Positions 1 to 8,403 of a DNA stretch of 30,784 bases are shown one piece after another. The stretch comes from a bacterium (lineage in GTDB: Bacteria; Auribacterota; Auribacteria; Auribacterales; Auribacteraceae), in NCBI GenBank assembly GCA_024233545.1, contig JACKPL010000014.1, positions 1 through 30,784 on the forward strand, in the 5' to 3' direction. The notes under the pieces are model-generated. The model saw only the letters and a list, made by a program, of their open reading frames with translations. It did no database searches and was not told the origin of the DNA. Within the stretch, counting starts at the first letter, position 1, and every line of letters begins with the position of its first letter. The translations under genes and the position numbers were made by a program.

Positions 1-212
1 TTGGAAAGGCCGGAAGGTCGCGTTGGTTGGGTAAACGTCCTAAAGTCCGTGGTGTGGCAATGAATCCAGTCGACCATCCGATGGGTGGTGGTGAAGGTAA
101 AACGTCTGGCGGGGGGCATCCTGTGAGTCCATGGGGGCAAAAGGCTAAAGGTAAGAAAACGCGCGCATTACATAAATCTAGTAATAAATTTATTGTTAAG
201 AAACGCAAATAG
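1..212 (+). CDS. rplB: 50S ribosomal protein L2, C-terminal fragment
   Basis: This is the last 69 residues of L2, entering from the left edge with the first whole codon at base 3 and ending in TAG. L2 binds 23S rRNA near the peptidyl-transferase centre and is needed for subunit association. The diagnostic C-terminal stretch NPVDHPMGGGEG is intact, including the conserved His of the DHPMGGG loop, followed by the basic tail ending NKFIVKKRK. It is incomplete only because the window starts inside the gene. rpsS follows after 16 bases, the normal S10-operon order. The identification is secure. Confidence 0.97.
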   Translation, partial: GKAGRSRWLGKRPKVRGVAMNPVDHPMGGGEGKTSGGGHPVSPWGQKAKGKKTRALHKSSNKFIVKKRK

Positions 213-228
213 GTTGAGGATAGATTAA

Positions 229-492
229 ATGGCAAGATCAATAAAAAAGGGTCCATTTGTTGATGGAAAATTGCTGGTAAAAGTGCAAAAAATGAATCAG
301 CAAAATCAGAAAAATGTAGTTAAAACATGGTCGAGGCGCTCAATGATAGTTCCTGATTTTATTGGTCATACGTTTAATGTTCATAATGGACGGAAATTTA
401 TCCCTGTTTTTGTATCTGAAAATATGGTTGGTCATAAGCTTGGCGAGTTTGCTCCAACCAGAACATTTAAAGCGCATCCAGGTGCAAAGTAA
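229..492 (+). CDS. rpsS: 30S ribosomal protein S19
   Basis: S19 sits in the head of the small subunit with S13, where it contacts the A-site tRNA region and the large subunit. The 87-residue length is normal. Family hallmarks are visible: RSIKKGPFVD at the N-terminus, IGHTFNVHNGRKFIPV in the middle and GHKLGEFAPTRTF near the end. The ATG at 229 is preceded by a purine-rich GAGGAT stretch. It lies between rplB and rplV as in most bacterial S10 operons. Confidence 0.98.
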   Translation: MARSIKKGPFVDGKLLVKVQKMNQQNQKNVVKTWSRRSMIVPDFIGHTFNVHNGRKFIPVFVSENMVGHKLGEFAPTRTFKAHPGAK

Positions 493-522
493 TTGTCAGG
501 AAATTAAAAGGAGTTATAGAAT

Positions 523-858
523 ATGCAGGCCAAAGCAGTTTGGAAATTTGCACGAATGTCACCGCGAAAATTACGTTTAATTGCTGATGCGATCCGTGGA
601 AAAAATGTTAATACTGCAGTTAATATTATACGCTTTACTAACAAAAAAGCCGCTCCGATGGTTGAAAAAGTTTTGAAATCGGCGATTGCGAATGCAGAAA
701 ACTTGAATGAAGCTAATATAGATTCTTTAGTTGTTAGTAAAATATATATAGATGGCGGTCCTATGCTTAAAAGGTTTAGGCCGCGTGCAATGGGGCGTGC
801 TGCGCGAATACGAAAGCGGACTTCTCATATAACTATTGTTCTTGAGAGTAATGCGTAA
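523..858 (+). CDS. rplV: 50S ribosomal protein L22
   Basis: L22 lines the nascent-peptide exit tunnel and contacts most 23S rRNA domains. The 111-residue product has the family signature SPRKLRLIADAIRGK (residues about 11-25) and the conserved C-terminal segment GRAARIRKRTSHITIVL that precedes the tunnel-side beta hairpin end. The AAGGAG at about 508-513 supports the ATG at 523. The 30-base gap after rpsS contains only this ribosome binding site. Confidence 0.98.
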   Translation: MQAKAVWKFARMSPRKLRLIADAIRGKNVNTAVNIIRFTNKKAAPMVEKVLKSAIANAENLNEANIDSLVVSKIYIDGGPMLKRFRPRAMGRAARIRKRTSHITIVLESNA

Positions 859-880
859 GCTGGAGATAAAGGAGCGATAA

Positions 881-1534
881 ATGGGTCAGAAAGTTAATCC
901 CATAGGTTTTAGAGTAACGGTGACTAAGGATTGGGAATCCAAGTGGTATGCATCGAAAGCGGATTTTGGTACTATCCTTAATGAAGATATACGTATACGA
1001 AAATATCTTAAACAAAGATTGCTCTTTGCGGGTGTCCCGAGAATCGTAATTGAACGGGCGAGCAATAAAATAAAGATTACGATTCATACAGCGCGACCGG
1101 GAATAATTATCGGACGAAAAGGCGCCGAGATTGAAAAAATAAAAAAAGACCTTATTAAGTTTACAGATAAAGAAATATTTATTGATATATTCGATGTTAA
1201 GCAACCTGATTTAAACGCCCAGTTGGTAGCTGAGAATATTGCCATGCAGTTAGAAAAGCGGGTCTCTCATAAGAGAGCAATGAAAAAAGCGGTAACGACT
1301 GCAATGAGTTTAGGTGCTACTGGAATAAAAATATTATGTTCCGGCCGGTTGGGTGGTTCTGAAATGTCCCGGACAGAAGGTTATAAAGAGGGTAAAACGC
1401 CTTTGCATACATTGCGTGCAGATATAGATTATGGATTTACTGAAGCACGAACGACCTACGGTGCAATTGGTGTTAAAGTATGGATTGGCAAGGGTGAAAA
1501 ATTGCCCGCTAAAGATATAACAAATGATGAGTAG
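881..1534 (+). CDS. rpsC: 30S ribosomal protein S3
   Basis: S3 forms part of the mRNA entry channel of the small subunit and contributes to the ribosomal helicase activity. The 217-residue product begins MGQKVNPIGFR and carries a type II KH domain whose GRKG loop lies at residues 78-81. The C-terminal domain has the signature LGGSEMSRTEGYKEG and the TYGAIGVKVWI strand. AAGGAG upstream of 881 gives a good ribosome binding site. The length is ordinary and I see no lesion. Confidence 0.98.
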   Translation: MGQKVNPIGFRVTVTKDWESKWYASKADFGTILNEDIRIRKYLKQRLLFAGVPRIVIERASNKIKITIHTARPGIIIGRKGAEIEKIKKDLIKFTDKEIFIDIFDVKQPDLNAQLVAENIAMQLEKRVSHKRAMKKAVTTAMSLGATGIKILCSGRLGGSEMSRTEGYKEGKTPLHTLRADIDYGFTEARTTYGAIGVKVWIGKGEKLPAKDITNDE

Positions 1535-1555
1535 ACGTAGGAGGTTTTACATACA

Positions 1556-1978
1556 ATGCCGCTGATGCCCAAAAGAGTAAAATTTCGTAAATCGCAACGT
1601 GGTTCAAGAAGTGGTGAAAGCCAGCGAGGAAATACCATTAGTTTCGGTGAGTATGGAATGCAGTCATTAGGACGCGCATGGGTGCAAAATTTTCAGATTG
1701 AGTCAGCTCGTGTTGCGTTAACGCGCCATGTTAAACGTAAAGGGAAAGTCTGGATTCGTATATTTCCGGACAAGCCGGTTTCGAAAAAACCAGCAGAAAC
1801 ACGTATGGGAAAAGGAAAAGGAGCGCCAGAGCAATGGGTGGCAATCGTCAAACCCGGAACAATCCTATTTGAAATGGAAGGCGTTCCGGAAAGTATTGCG
1901 CGAGAAGCAATGCGTAGGGCGGCTGCAAAATTTCCTATAAAGACGCGTTTTATTTCCAGAGATAGTATGAAAGCTTAA
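1556..1978 (+). CDS. rplP: 50S ribosomal protein L16
   Basis: L16 binds near the A-site of the large subunit and helps position tRNA. The 140-residue protein starts MPLMPKRVKFRKSQRG and has the family motif GKGKGAPEQWVAIVKPGTIL at about residues 85-104. AGGAGG at about 1539-1544 precedes the start. It is followed by rpmC, the standard L16-L29-S17 arrangement. Confidence 0.97.
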   Translation: MPLMPKRVKFRKSQRGSRSGESQRGNTISFGEYGMQSLGRAWVQNFQIESARVALTRHVKRKGKVWIRIFPDKPVSKKPAETRMGKGKGAPEQWVAIVKPGTILFEMEGVPESIAREAMRRAAAKFPIKTRFISRDSMKA

Positions 1979-2004
1979 TTAAATATCAGCAGGTAGTTTA
2001 TTAA

Positions 2005-2193
2005 ATGAAAGCAAAAGAGATTCGTTCGAAAAATTTAGATGAAAAACGACAGCTTCTAAATGAATATAAGCTAGAGTTATTTAATCTGCGTATCCAGAAA
2101 AAAACCGGACAGATAGAAAAAATTGGACGGATACGTGTTGTAAAAAAAGAAATTGCCCGGTTATTAACAGTATTAAACGAAAGCAATAACTGA
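2005..2193 (+). CDS. rpmC: 50S ribosomal protein L29
   Basis: L29 is a small two-helix protein near the exit tunnel that forms part of the docking site for trigger factor and signal recognition particle. The 62-residue product has the usual pattern: MKAKEIRSKN, then ELFNLRIQKKTGQIEKIGRIR, then VVKKEIARLLTVL. The ribosome binding site is weak (CAGGTAG), as expected for a gene translated by coupling within the operon. Position between rplP and rpsQ confirms the call. Confidence 0.95.
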   Translation: MKAKEIRSKNLDEKRQLLNEYKLELFNLRIQKKTGQIEKIGRIRVVKKEIARLLTVLNESNN

Positions 2194-2218
2194 ATATATA
2201 TCTGGGGAGCAACTAATA

Positions 2219-2482
2219 ATGACTGTGGAAAGAACATCGCGAAAACGAAGAATAGGCGTCGTTAAAAAAGACAAAATGGAAAAGTCCATTGTTGTTGAAG
2301 TTGAGCGGCGTGTTTCTCATCCTATATATAAAAAAGTAATTAAATTATATAAGAAGTTTATTGTTCATGATCCAAATAATGAAGCAAAAGTGGGCGATCT
2401 CGTTGAAATAGCAGAGACGCGTCCTTTGAGCAAAACAAAAAGATGGCGATTGTGTTCCATACTTCGCCAGGCACAGAGATAG
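2219..2482 (+). CDS. rpsQ: 30S ribosomal protein S17
   Basis: S17 is a primary 16S rRNA-binding protein of the small-subunit body with an OB fold. The 87-residue product shows RIGVVKKDKMEKSIVVEVERRVSHPIYKK split across the first half, and HDPNNEAKVGDLVEIAETRPLSKTKRW in the second, matching the family throughout. GGGGAG just upstream of the ATG at 2219 is a strong ribosome binding site. The gene ends in TAG. Confidence 0.97.
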   Translation: MTVERTSRKRRIGVVKKDKMEKSIVVEVERRVSHPIYKKVIKLYKKFIVHDPNNEAKVGDLVEIAETRPLSKTKRWRLCSILRQAQR

Positions 2483-2500
2483 TTGAAAAGGTGACTGACG

Positions 2501-2869
2501 ATGATACAGATGCAAACAAGGCTTGATGTAGCTGACAATACCGGTGCTAAAAAAGTACAATGTATTAAGGTGCTTGGTACCGGGAACAAAAGATATGCTC
2601 ATGTAGGAGAAATCATTATCTGTTCTGTTAAGGAAGCAAGCCCTGACGGAATGGTAAAAAAAGGCGAAGTTGTCAAAGCAGTAATCGTGCGAACAGCAAG
2701 TGACATTAGACGAAAAGACGGATCAATATTGAGGTTTGATAAAAATGCGGTCGTGATCATCGATAATCAGCTCAATCCCCGCGGTACACGTATATTTGGT
2801 CCGATCGCACGTGAATTACGCGACAAAAATTTTATGAAAATAGTTTCGTTAGCTCCCGAAGTTATATAA
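2501..2869 (+). CDS. rplN: 50S ribosomal protein L14
   Basis: L14 lies at the subunit interface and forms inter-subunit bridges; it is also the docking point of silencing factor RsfS. The 122-residue length is canonical. It begins MIQMQTRLDVADNTGAKKV and ends with the conserved GPIARELRDKNFMKIVSLAPEV. It is followed after 9 bases by rplX with GGTGG as ribosome binding site. No anomalies are seen. Confidence 0.98.
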   Translation: MIQMQTRLDVADNTGAKKVQCIKVLGTGNKRYAHVGEIIICSVKEASPDGMVKKGEVVKAVIVRTASDIRRKDGSILRFDKNAVVIIDNQLNPRGTRIFGPIARELRDKNFMKIVSLAPEVI

Positions 2870-2878
2870 GGTGGTAGA

Positions 2879-3220
2879 ATGATGAATAAATTATACAAAG
2901 AGAAAATAAAAATAAGACTAAAAAAAGCAGATCAAGTGCAAGTAATTGCTGGGAAAGACAAAGGGAAAATAGGTAAAATTCTCGAAGTTTTAAAAGAAAA
3001 AAACCAAGTGATTGTTGAAGGTGTGAATTACTTAACAAATTATGAGCGCCCAACTCAGCAGAATCAAAAAGGTGGTCTTTCAAAAAAAGAAGGTCCGATT
3101 CATATATCCAATGTGTTGTTGTACAGCCCGCATTGTGAAAAAGGTGTAAGAATTAGGAATAAAAAAGCTGAAGATGGCAGTAGATTGCGAGTCTGCTCTA
3201 AAACAGGCGACGTGATTTAA
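2879..3220 (+). CDS. rplX: 50S ribosomal protein L24
   Basis: L24 is an early assembly protein of the large subunit, located at the tunnel exit. A KOW motif is visible around residues 18-45 (VQVIAGKDKGKIGKILEV), followed by the GVN-rich segment and GPIHISNVLLYSP. Two ATGs in tandem (2879 and 2882) make the exact start ambiguous by one residue. At 113 residues it is slightly longer than many homologues, because of the N-terminus. Confidence 0.96.
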   Translation: MMNKLYKEKIKIRLKKADQVQVIAGKDKGKIGKILEVLKEKNQVIVEGVNYLTNYERPTQQNQKGGLSKKEGPIHISNVLLYSPHCEKGVRIRNKKAEDGSRLRVCSKTGDVI

Positions 3221-3248
3221 CTGACTAACACAGAGAAGGTATGATAAA

Positions 3249-3791
3249 ATGGCACGAATGCTTGAAAAATACAGATCATCGGTCATTAGTGACTTAAAAA
3301 AGAAGTTTAATTATAAAAATGATTTGCAGGCGCCGAAACTTAAAAAGATCGTGTTGAATATGGGAATCGGTGCCGCAACACGTGATAAGACATTACTCGA
3401 TGATGCGGTACAAGAATTGGCAAGTATTGTTGGGCAAAAACCAGTAATCACTAAAGCAAAAAAGAGTATTGCAGGCTTTAAAATTCGTGAAGACATGCCG
3501 GTCGGTTGTAAGGTTACATTGCGAGGGAAAAGAATGTATGAATTTATGGATCGGTTGATTCATGTAGCTATCCCGCGTATTAGAGATTTTAGAGGTGTGC
3601 CGAATGAGTCTTTTGATGGCTTTGGCAATTATTCAATGGGCTTGGATGACCAGTCTATTTTTCCTGAAATAAACCTTGATAAAGTAAAAAATACTCAAGG
3701 AATGCATATAACTTTTGTTATATCGGGCTCTAGTGATGAAGAATCGTATGAAATGCTCAAGTTAATGGGAATGCCTTTCAAAACGAAATAA
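3249..3791 (+). CDS. rplE: 50S ribosomal protein L5
   Basis: L5 carries 5S rRNA into the central protuberance and contacts P-site tRNA. The 180-residue product has the usual landmarks: LKKIVLNMGIGAA near residue 35, GQKPVITKAKKSIAGFKIR in the middle and FRGVPNESFDGFGNYSMG in the second half. The start at 3249 follows a GAGAAGGT stretch. Length and order are normal for a spc operon. Confidence 0.98.
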   Translation: MARMLEKYRSSVISDLKKKFNYKNDLQAPKLKKIVLNMGIGAATRDKTLLDDAVQELASIVGQKPVITKAKKSIAGFKIREDMPVGCKVTLRGKRMYEFMDRLIHVAIPRIRDFRGVPNESFDGFGNYSMGLDDQSIFPEINLDKVKNTQGMHITFVISGSSDEESYEMLKLMGMPFKTK

Positions 3792-3820
3792 GACTTTTAA
3801 ATATAGAGGAGTAGTAAACT

Positions 3821-4006
3821 GTGGCAAAAAAGGCATTGGTGGAAAAATCTCAAAAAGAACCGAAATTTAAGGTCCGTAAATATTGTCGTTGTCTCAATTG
3901 CGGCAGGGCTCGCGGATATTACAGAAAATTTAAATTATGTAGGATTTGTTTACGAAAATTAGCTGGGGAAGGTAGAATTCCCGGTATTATTAAGGCAAGT
4001 TGGTAA
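3821..4006 (+). CDS. rpsN: 30S ribosomal protein S14, zinc-binding type
   Basis: This is the short, zinc-containing form of S14 in the small-subunit head. The 61-residue protein has two CxxC pairs, C24-C27 and C40-C43, expected to bind one structural zinc, and ends with the typical GRIPGIIKASW. The start codon is GTG at 3821, preceded by GAGGAG. The long zinc-free form is not present in the window. In Firmicutes a zinc-free paralogue often replaces this type under zinc limitation; none can be judged here. Confidence 0.96.
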   Translation: MAKKALVEKSQKEPKFKVRKYCRCLNCGRARGYYRKFKLCRICLRKLAGEGRIPGIIKASW

Positions 4007-4039
4007 GCCTCGAGTCGGTAAAAAGGGAGAAATTTAAAA

Positions 4040-4444
4040 ATGACTATGACAGATCCTATAGCAGATTTATTAACGCGTTTACGAAATGCACATACAGCAA
4101 AGCATGAAACGACAATAGTGCCTTTATCTAAAATAAAGCTTGAAATAGTTCGAGTTTTGAAAGAAGAAGGGTATATTGAAAATTATGAAATACTTCAAGC
4201 ACCAGATGATGTGCAGGGCGCTATTAAGATAAAATTGCGGTATATAAAATATAATTCCGGTGTGGTGAGAAAATTGATTCGTATTAGTAAGCCGGGGAAA
4301 CGACAGTACGCGAATCTAAAAAATATGCCGCGAGTGATGCGTGGGTTGGGTGTTGCAATTTTATCTACATCTAAAGGAATACTGACTGATAGGCAAGCAC
4401 GCAGAGAAAAAGTCGGCGGCGAAATTTTATGCTACGTTTGGTAG
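4040..4444 (+). CDS. rpsH: 30S ribosomal protein S8
   Basis: S8 is a primary binder of the 16S rRNA central domain, and in Escherichia coli represses the spc operon. The 134-residue product contains MTDPIADLLTRLRNA at the start and GVAILSTSKGILTDRQAR with GGEILCYVW at the end. ATG at 4040 and ATG at 4046 are both possible; AGGGAG upstream sits better for the first. Whether S8 autoregulation exists here cannot be seen. Confidence 0.97.
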   Translation: MTMTDPIADLLTRLRNAHTAKHETTIVPLSKIKLEIVRVLKEEGYIENYEILQAPDDVQGAIKIKLRYIKYNSGVVRKLIRISKPGKRQYANLKNMPRVMRGLGVAILSTSKGILTDRQARREKVGGEILCYVW

Positions 4445-4464
4445 GATAACAAGAGGAGATTACA

Positions 4465-5004
4465 ATGTCACGCATAGGAAATTCACCGGTAAAAGTGCCG
4501 GTTGGAGTAGATGTTAAAATTGATAAAAAAACTGTTACGGTAAAAGGACCGAAAGGTACTTTGGATTTTTCAATTCCTGCCCCCATCAGCATTGAACTAA
4601 AAGATTCACTCCTTTGTTTTAAGCGAAAAAATGATTTACGGGCTGTTAGAGCGTTACATGGGTTGGTTAGGAGTTTGGTAAATAATATGGTGATTGGCGT
4701 TACAAAAGGTTTTACGAAGAACCTGGAAATAAATGGAGTCGGGTATAGGGCAAAAGTTGAAGGAAAAACATTAAATTTAAGCCTTGGTTTTTCGCATCCC
4801 GTATTGTATCCAATTGATAATGGAATATCAATAGCCGTGGAGGCAAATACAAAAATTTCTGTCACCGGAATAGATAAACAGCGGGTTGGTGCTGTTGCGG
4901 CAGATATTAGAGCGTTCTACCCACCCGAACCGTATAAGGGAAAAGGGATTCGATATGTGGGCGAACAGGTTCGCAAAAAAGCGGGTAAAAGCGTAGGTAA
5001 ATAA
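4465..5004 (+). CDS. rplF: 50S ribosomal protein L6
   Basis: L6 binds near the sarcin-ricin loop and the L7/L12 stalk base. The 179-residue product begins MSRIGNSPVKVPVGVDV and has the two-fold repeated L6 fold, ending in PEPYKGKGIRYVGEQVRKKAGKS split by no gap. AGAGGAG precedes the ATG at 4465. Length is canonical. The 34 bases to rplR are AT-rich with no clear structure. Confidence 0.98.
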   Translation: MSRIGNSPVKVPVGVDVKIDKKTVTVKGPKGTLDFSIPAPISIELKDSLLCFKRKNDLRAVRALHGLVRSLVNNMVIGVTKGFTKNLEINGVGYRAKVEGKTLNLSLGFSHPVLYPIDNGISIAVEANTKISVTGIDKQRVGAVAADIRAFYPPEPYKGKGIRYVGEQVRKKAGKSVGK

Positions 5005-5038
5005 ACACTGAAAATTTTATATAAAAAGTAGGGCTGAA

Positions 5039-5413
5039 ATGAGCAAAGTAAATTCAAGAAACGAATTGCGGAAAAAAAGGCATATTCGTAATCGCGCTAA
5101 GGTTTACGGTACGCTGGAGTGTCCGCGTTTAACCGTTTTTAAAAGTTTAAAACAGATATATGTTCAATTAGTTAATGATGAAGAAGGGCGGACCTTACTT
5201 GCATCTTCTACTTTATCAAAAGATTTTAAGTCAGCATCAAAAACGAAAAGCAACTCGAATATTGATGCGGCAAAAGAACTAGGAAAAATCATTGTAGAAA
5301 AAATCAAAGAGAAAAGAATTGAAAAAATACGCTTTGATCGTTCCGGCTATAAATATCACGGTGGCGTTAAAGCTTTGGCAGACGCTATACGAGATGGAGG
5401 TATTATATTCTGA
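5039..5413 (+). CDS. rplR: 50S ribosomal protein L18
   Basis: L18 binds 5S rRNA together with L5 in the central protuberance. The 124-residue protein has RPRLTVFKSLKQIYVQLV-like sequence (here CPRLTVFKSLKQIYVQLV) and the conserved C-terminus FDRSGYKYHGGVKALADAIR. Its TGA stop overlaps the ATG of rpsE as TGATG at 5411-5415, so the two genes are probably translationally coupled. Confidence 0.97.
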   Translation: MSKVNSRNELRKKRHIRNRAKVYGTLECPRLTVFKSLKQIYVQLVNDEEGRTLLASSTLSKDFKSASKTKSNSNIDAAKELGKIIVEKIKEKRIEKIRFDRSGYKYHGGVKALADAIRDGGIIF

Positions 5414-5916
5414 TGGAGATTCGCAATTTGGAAGATAAAACTACTGAATATACTGAAATTGTTATTAGCGTGAACCGATGTGCCAAAGTCGTTAAGGGTG
5501 GTAGACGGTTTAGTTTTAGCGCCCTAGTCGTTGTTGGTGATAAAGCGGGAAACGCTGGTTATGGTTTTGGCAAGGCCAACGAAGTTGCTGAGGCGATTCG
5601 TAAAGCAATTGATAAAGGTAAAAAAAGCATGGTGTCAGTTCCGCTTGATGGAGCAACAATACCTCACGAAGTGATTGGAGAATATGGAGCAGGAAAAGTT
5701 CTATTGCGCCCCGCGGCACCTGGTACAGGTGTAATTGCAGGAGGCGCCGCTCGATCTTTATTAGAGGCGGCGGGTGTCCATGATATTCTTTGCAAATCTC
5801 TCGGATCTGATAATTCCATTAACGTTGTTAAGGCAACAATGGAAGCTTTAAAATGTTTACGAAGTAAAGAACAGGTATTTAAAATGCGGGGGTTATGGTC
5901 TGATGAAGTTGAGTGA
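5413..5916 (+). CDS. rpsE: 30S ribosomal protein S5
   Basis: S5 lies at the mRNA entry channel and contributes to decoding fidelity. The N-terminal double-stranded-RNA-binding-like domain contains GGRRFSFSALVVVGD and GYGFGKANEVAEAIRKA. The C-terminal half has VLLRPAAPGTGVIAGGAARS. The gene overlaps rplR at its start and runs 14 bases into rplO at its end. In most bacteria rpmD (L30) lies directly after rpsE; here it is absent. Confidence 0.98.
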   Translation: MEIRNLEDKTTEYTEIVISVNRCAKVVKGGRRFSFSALVVVGDKAGNAGYGFGKANEVAEAIRKAIDKGKKSMVSVPLDGATIPHEVIGEYGAGKVLLRPAAPGTGVIAGGAARSLLEAAGVHDILCKSLGSDNSINVVKATMEALKCLRSKEQVFKMRGLWSDEVE

Positions 5917-6346
5917 TTTACGCCCCAATGAAGGCGCGAAAAAAAGTTCGATCAGAGTCGGTAGAGGGAACGGGTCGCGGGGAAAAACGGCAGGACGCGG
6001 TGTTAAAGGACAAAAATCTCGTTCAGGATATTCTCAAAAAATTGGTCATGAGGGTGGGCAGATGCCTCTTCAAAGGCGTTTGCCAAAAAGAGGGTTTAAT
6101 AACAAAATTTTCAAGGTTCAGTATTCCATAATAAATGTTGAAGAATTAAACCGAATTGAAAATGATTCTCCGATAACACCACAATTTCTTGTTGAAAATA
6201 ACTATATTAAACAATACAAAGGTAAACTCAAAGTTTTGGGTGATGGCGACATCGAAAAAGCACTAGAAGTGCATGCCCATAAATTTAGTAAATCAGCGAT
6301 GGAAAAGATAAAATCTGCAAAAGGTACATGTCAGGTTTTAGAATAA
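5903..6346 (+). CDS. rplO: 50S ribosomal protein L15
   Basis: L15 is an assembly protein of the large subunit with a long glycine- and arginine-rich N-terminal extension. The 147-residue product begins MKLSDLRPNEGAKKS and continues with the typical VGRGNGSRGKTAGRGVKGQK. The ATG at 5903 lies inside the end of rpsE with GGGGG about 15 bases upstream, so translation is probably coupled. secY follows, as is usual. Confidence 0.96.
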   Translation: MKLSDLRPNEGAKKSSIRVGRGNGSRGKTAGRGVKGQKSRSGYSQKIGHEGGQMPLQRRLPKRGFNNKIFKVQYSIINVEELNRIENDSPITPQFLVENNYIKQYKGKLKVLGDGDIEKALEVHAHKFSKSAMEKIKSAKGTCQVLE

Positions 6347-6364
6347 ATAACGATAGGGATTGTT

Positions 6365-7729
6365 ATGTTACAGGCATTTTCAAATATATTTAAAATTCCG
6401 GAATTGCGCCAGAAGGTTCTAATAACAATCGGTTTATTAGCGGTTTGTAGGTTTGGGGCACATTTGCCAACTCCCGGAATAGATGGAGCCGCGCTCGCTG
6501 AATTGATGAGACGTATTGAAGCGAGCCAAGGTGGAACAATTTTTTCTCTAATCAGCCTTTTTTCAGGCGGCGCACTTCAGCAATGTACTTTATTTGCTCT
6601 TGGTATAATGCCGTATATTAGCGCATCGATTATTCTGCAATTGTTGCAAGTAGTATTTCCGAGATTAGAAAAAATTGCGAGAGAGGGAGAAGCGGGTCGT
6701 AGGAAAATCAATCAATATACACGTTATTCGACTGTTTTCCTTGCAATGTTTCAAGCCTTTTTTATTAGTGCGGCACTGGAAAATCCTGAGAGGATAGCGC
6801 GTGTTTTCGAAGGTGTTATAATTGTCCCTAACCCAGGAATTCTATTTAAAATAACATGTGTTATTACATTAACCACTGGTACACTGCTTTTAATGTGGTT
6901 GGGTGAGCAGATTTCACATAAAGGGATTGGGAATGGAATTTCATTGATCATTACTATCGGGATATTATCTCGATTCCCGAGTGCTGTGGGTTTATCGTGG
7001 CAGTTATTTGCTCCAGGAAATGTTCAGGGAAAATCTCCATTTATTCTTTTGTTGCTCTTTTTGATGATGGTAATTGTTATAGTTGGCATTATTTTAGTGA
7101 CTCAAGCCCAACGAAAAATACCTATTCAGCGTGCCCAGCAAATACGCGGTAGGCGGGTGTATCAGGCGCAAAATACGTATATGCCCCTTCGCGTTAATTA
7201 TGCTGGGGTGATTCCCGTGATTTTTGCATCATCTCTTTTGCTGTTTCCTGCAACGATAGCAACGATGATTAGCGATGATTCGTTTTTTTCTTTTCTAAAG
7301 GTTTTTGGAACTTGGTTAGCGCCTGGACAAGGGTTATATAACATCCTTTATGTATTGCTTATCATTTTCTTTTGTTATTTTTGGACGGCAACACAATTTA
7401 ATCCGATTCAAATTGCTGATGATATGAAGCGAGGTGGAGCTTTTGTGCCGGGAATACGTCCTGGAAAAAATACCGCCGAGTATTTTGAAAGTATAATGAC
7501 GCGAATCACGTTGGCTGGCGCAGTTTTTCTTGCAGTAATAGCAATATTCCCAACATTGATGAGCGACAGGCTCAAAATCCCTTACTTGGTAACTCAATTT
7601 TTAGGTGGTACAGGATTATTAATTGTAGTTGGCGTTATGCTTGATACAATGCGTCAGGTGGAATCGCATTTGATCATGCGACATTATGAAGGGTTTATGA
7701 GTAAAGCGCGTTTAAAAGGAAGATTTTAG
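6365..7729 (+). CDS. secY: Preprotein translocase subunit SecY
   Basis: SecY forms the protein-conducting channel of the cytoplasmic membrane with SecE and SecG, for secretion and membrane-protein insertion. The 454-residue product shows about ten hydrophobic segments. It carries the cytoplasmic loop motifs RLEKIAREGEAGRRKINQYTR (residues about 98-118, partially conserved across families) and the C5-loop region FNPIQIADDMKRGGAFVPGIRPG that contacts ribosome and SecA. The family entry LPTPGID near residue 35 is also clear. It ends in TAG, 14 bases before the adk start. The gene is intact. Confidence 0.98.
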   Translation: MLQAFSNIFKIPELRQKVLITIGLLAVCRFGAHLPTPGIDGAALAELMRRIEASQGGTIFSLISLFSGGALQQCTLFALGIMPYISASIILQLLQVVFPRLEKIAREGEAGRRKINQYTRYSTVFLAMFQAFFISAALENPERIARVFEGVIIVPNPGILFKITCVITLTTGTLLLMWLGEQISHKGIGNGISLIITIGILSRFPSAVGLSWQLFAPGNVQGKSPFILLLLFLMMVIVIVGIILVTQAQRKIPIQRAQQIRGRRVYQAQNTYMPLRVNYAGVIPVIFASSLLLFPATIATMISDDSFFSFLKVFGTWLAPGQGLYNILYVLLIIFFCYFWTATQFNPIQIADDMKRGGAFVPGIRPGKNTAEYFESIMTRITLAGAVFLAVIAIFPTLMSDRLKIPYLVTQFLGGTGLLIVVGVMLDTMRQVESHLIMRHYEGFMSKARLKGRF

Positions 7730-7743
7730 CTGGAGGATACTTG

Positions 7744-8403
7744 ATGCGTTTAGTTATACTTGGCCCTCCGGGAGTAGGAAAAGGCACACAAGCTAAAAAA
7801 ATATCGGAGCTATATAATATACCTCATATATCGACCGGTGATATATTAAGGCAAGCAGTTGCAAATAAAACTCCTATGGGATTAAAAGCTGACGGATTTA
7901 TGAAAAAAGGCGAACTTGTACCTGATGAAGTTGTTATAAAATTGGTAGAAGAGCGTCTCCAGCAAAGCGATTGCAAACGAGGTTTTCTTTTGGACGGTTT
8001 CCCTCGTACTATTCATCAAGCGGATGAATTGAATGAAACACTAGAGAAGATTGGTATACCACTTTTAAAAGTTATACAGCTTGATGCAGATGATGAAGAA
8101 ATAGTTATGAGACTGACAGGAAGAAGGTATTCTCCGTCTTCCGGCAAAGTTTATCATATAGCCTTTAATCCGCCTAAAGTGCCGGGTAAATGCGATGTTG
8201 ATGGCTCAGACTTAATCATACGAGAAGATGATTCAGAAGGAACCGTTAGAAATCGATTAAAGGTTTATAAAGAAAAAACAAAACCGTTGATAAATTATTA
8301 TACGGAAAAAAATTTGCTGGTTAATATCAATGCTGAATCTTCGATTGACGATATAACGCGCGATATTATACAGGTGTTACAGGGCATTATTGCGATAAAA
8401 TGA
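7744..8403 (+). CDS. adk: Adenylate kinase
   Basis: Adenylate kinase interconverts ATP + AMP and 2 ADP in the cytoplasm. The 219-residue protein has the P-loop GPPGVGKGT at residues 7-15, the AMP-binding region STGDILR, the FLLDGFPRT motif and a long LID (GRRYSPSSGKVYHIAFNPPK) without the four cysteines of zinc-binding LIDs. I chose ATG at 7744 over the in-frame TTG at 7741, because GGAGG at 7732-7736 is then 7 bases away. The stop overlaps the map start as ATGA. Confidence 0.97.
   Translation: MRLVILGPPGVGKGTQAKKISELYNIPHISTGDILRQAVANKTPMGLKADGFMKKGELVPDEVVIKLVEERLQQSDCKRGFLLDGFPRTIHQADELNETLEKIGIPLLKVIQLDADDEEIVMRLTGRRYSPSSGKVYHIAFNPPKVPGKCDVDGSDLIIREDDSEGTVRNRLKVYKEKTKPLINYYTEKNLLVNINAESSIDDITRDIIQVLQGIIAIK

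Noticed and set aside
833..1204. A 123-codon open frame on the minus strand opposite rpsC
   Set aside because: It lies wholly over a conserved ribosomal gene and its product is low-quality Phe/Tyr/Ser-rich sequence without any motif.
4371..4865. A 164-codon minus-strand frame opposite rpsH and rplF
   Set aside because: Shadow of real genes; no family resemblance and no ribosome binding site in an operon running the other way.
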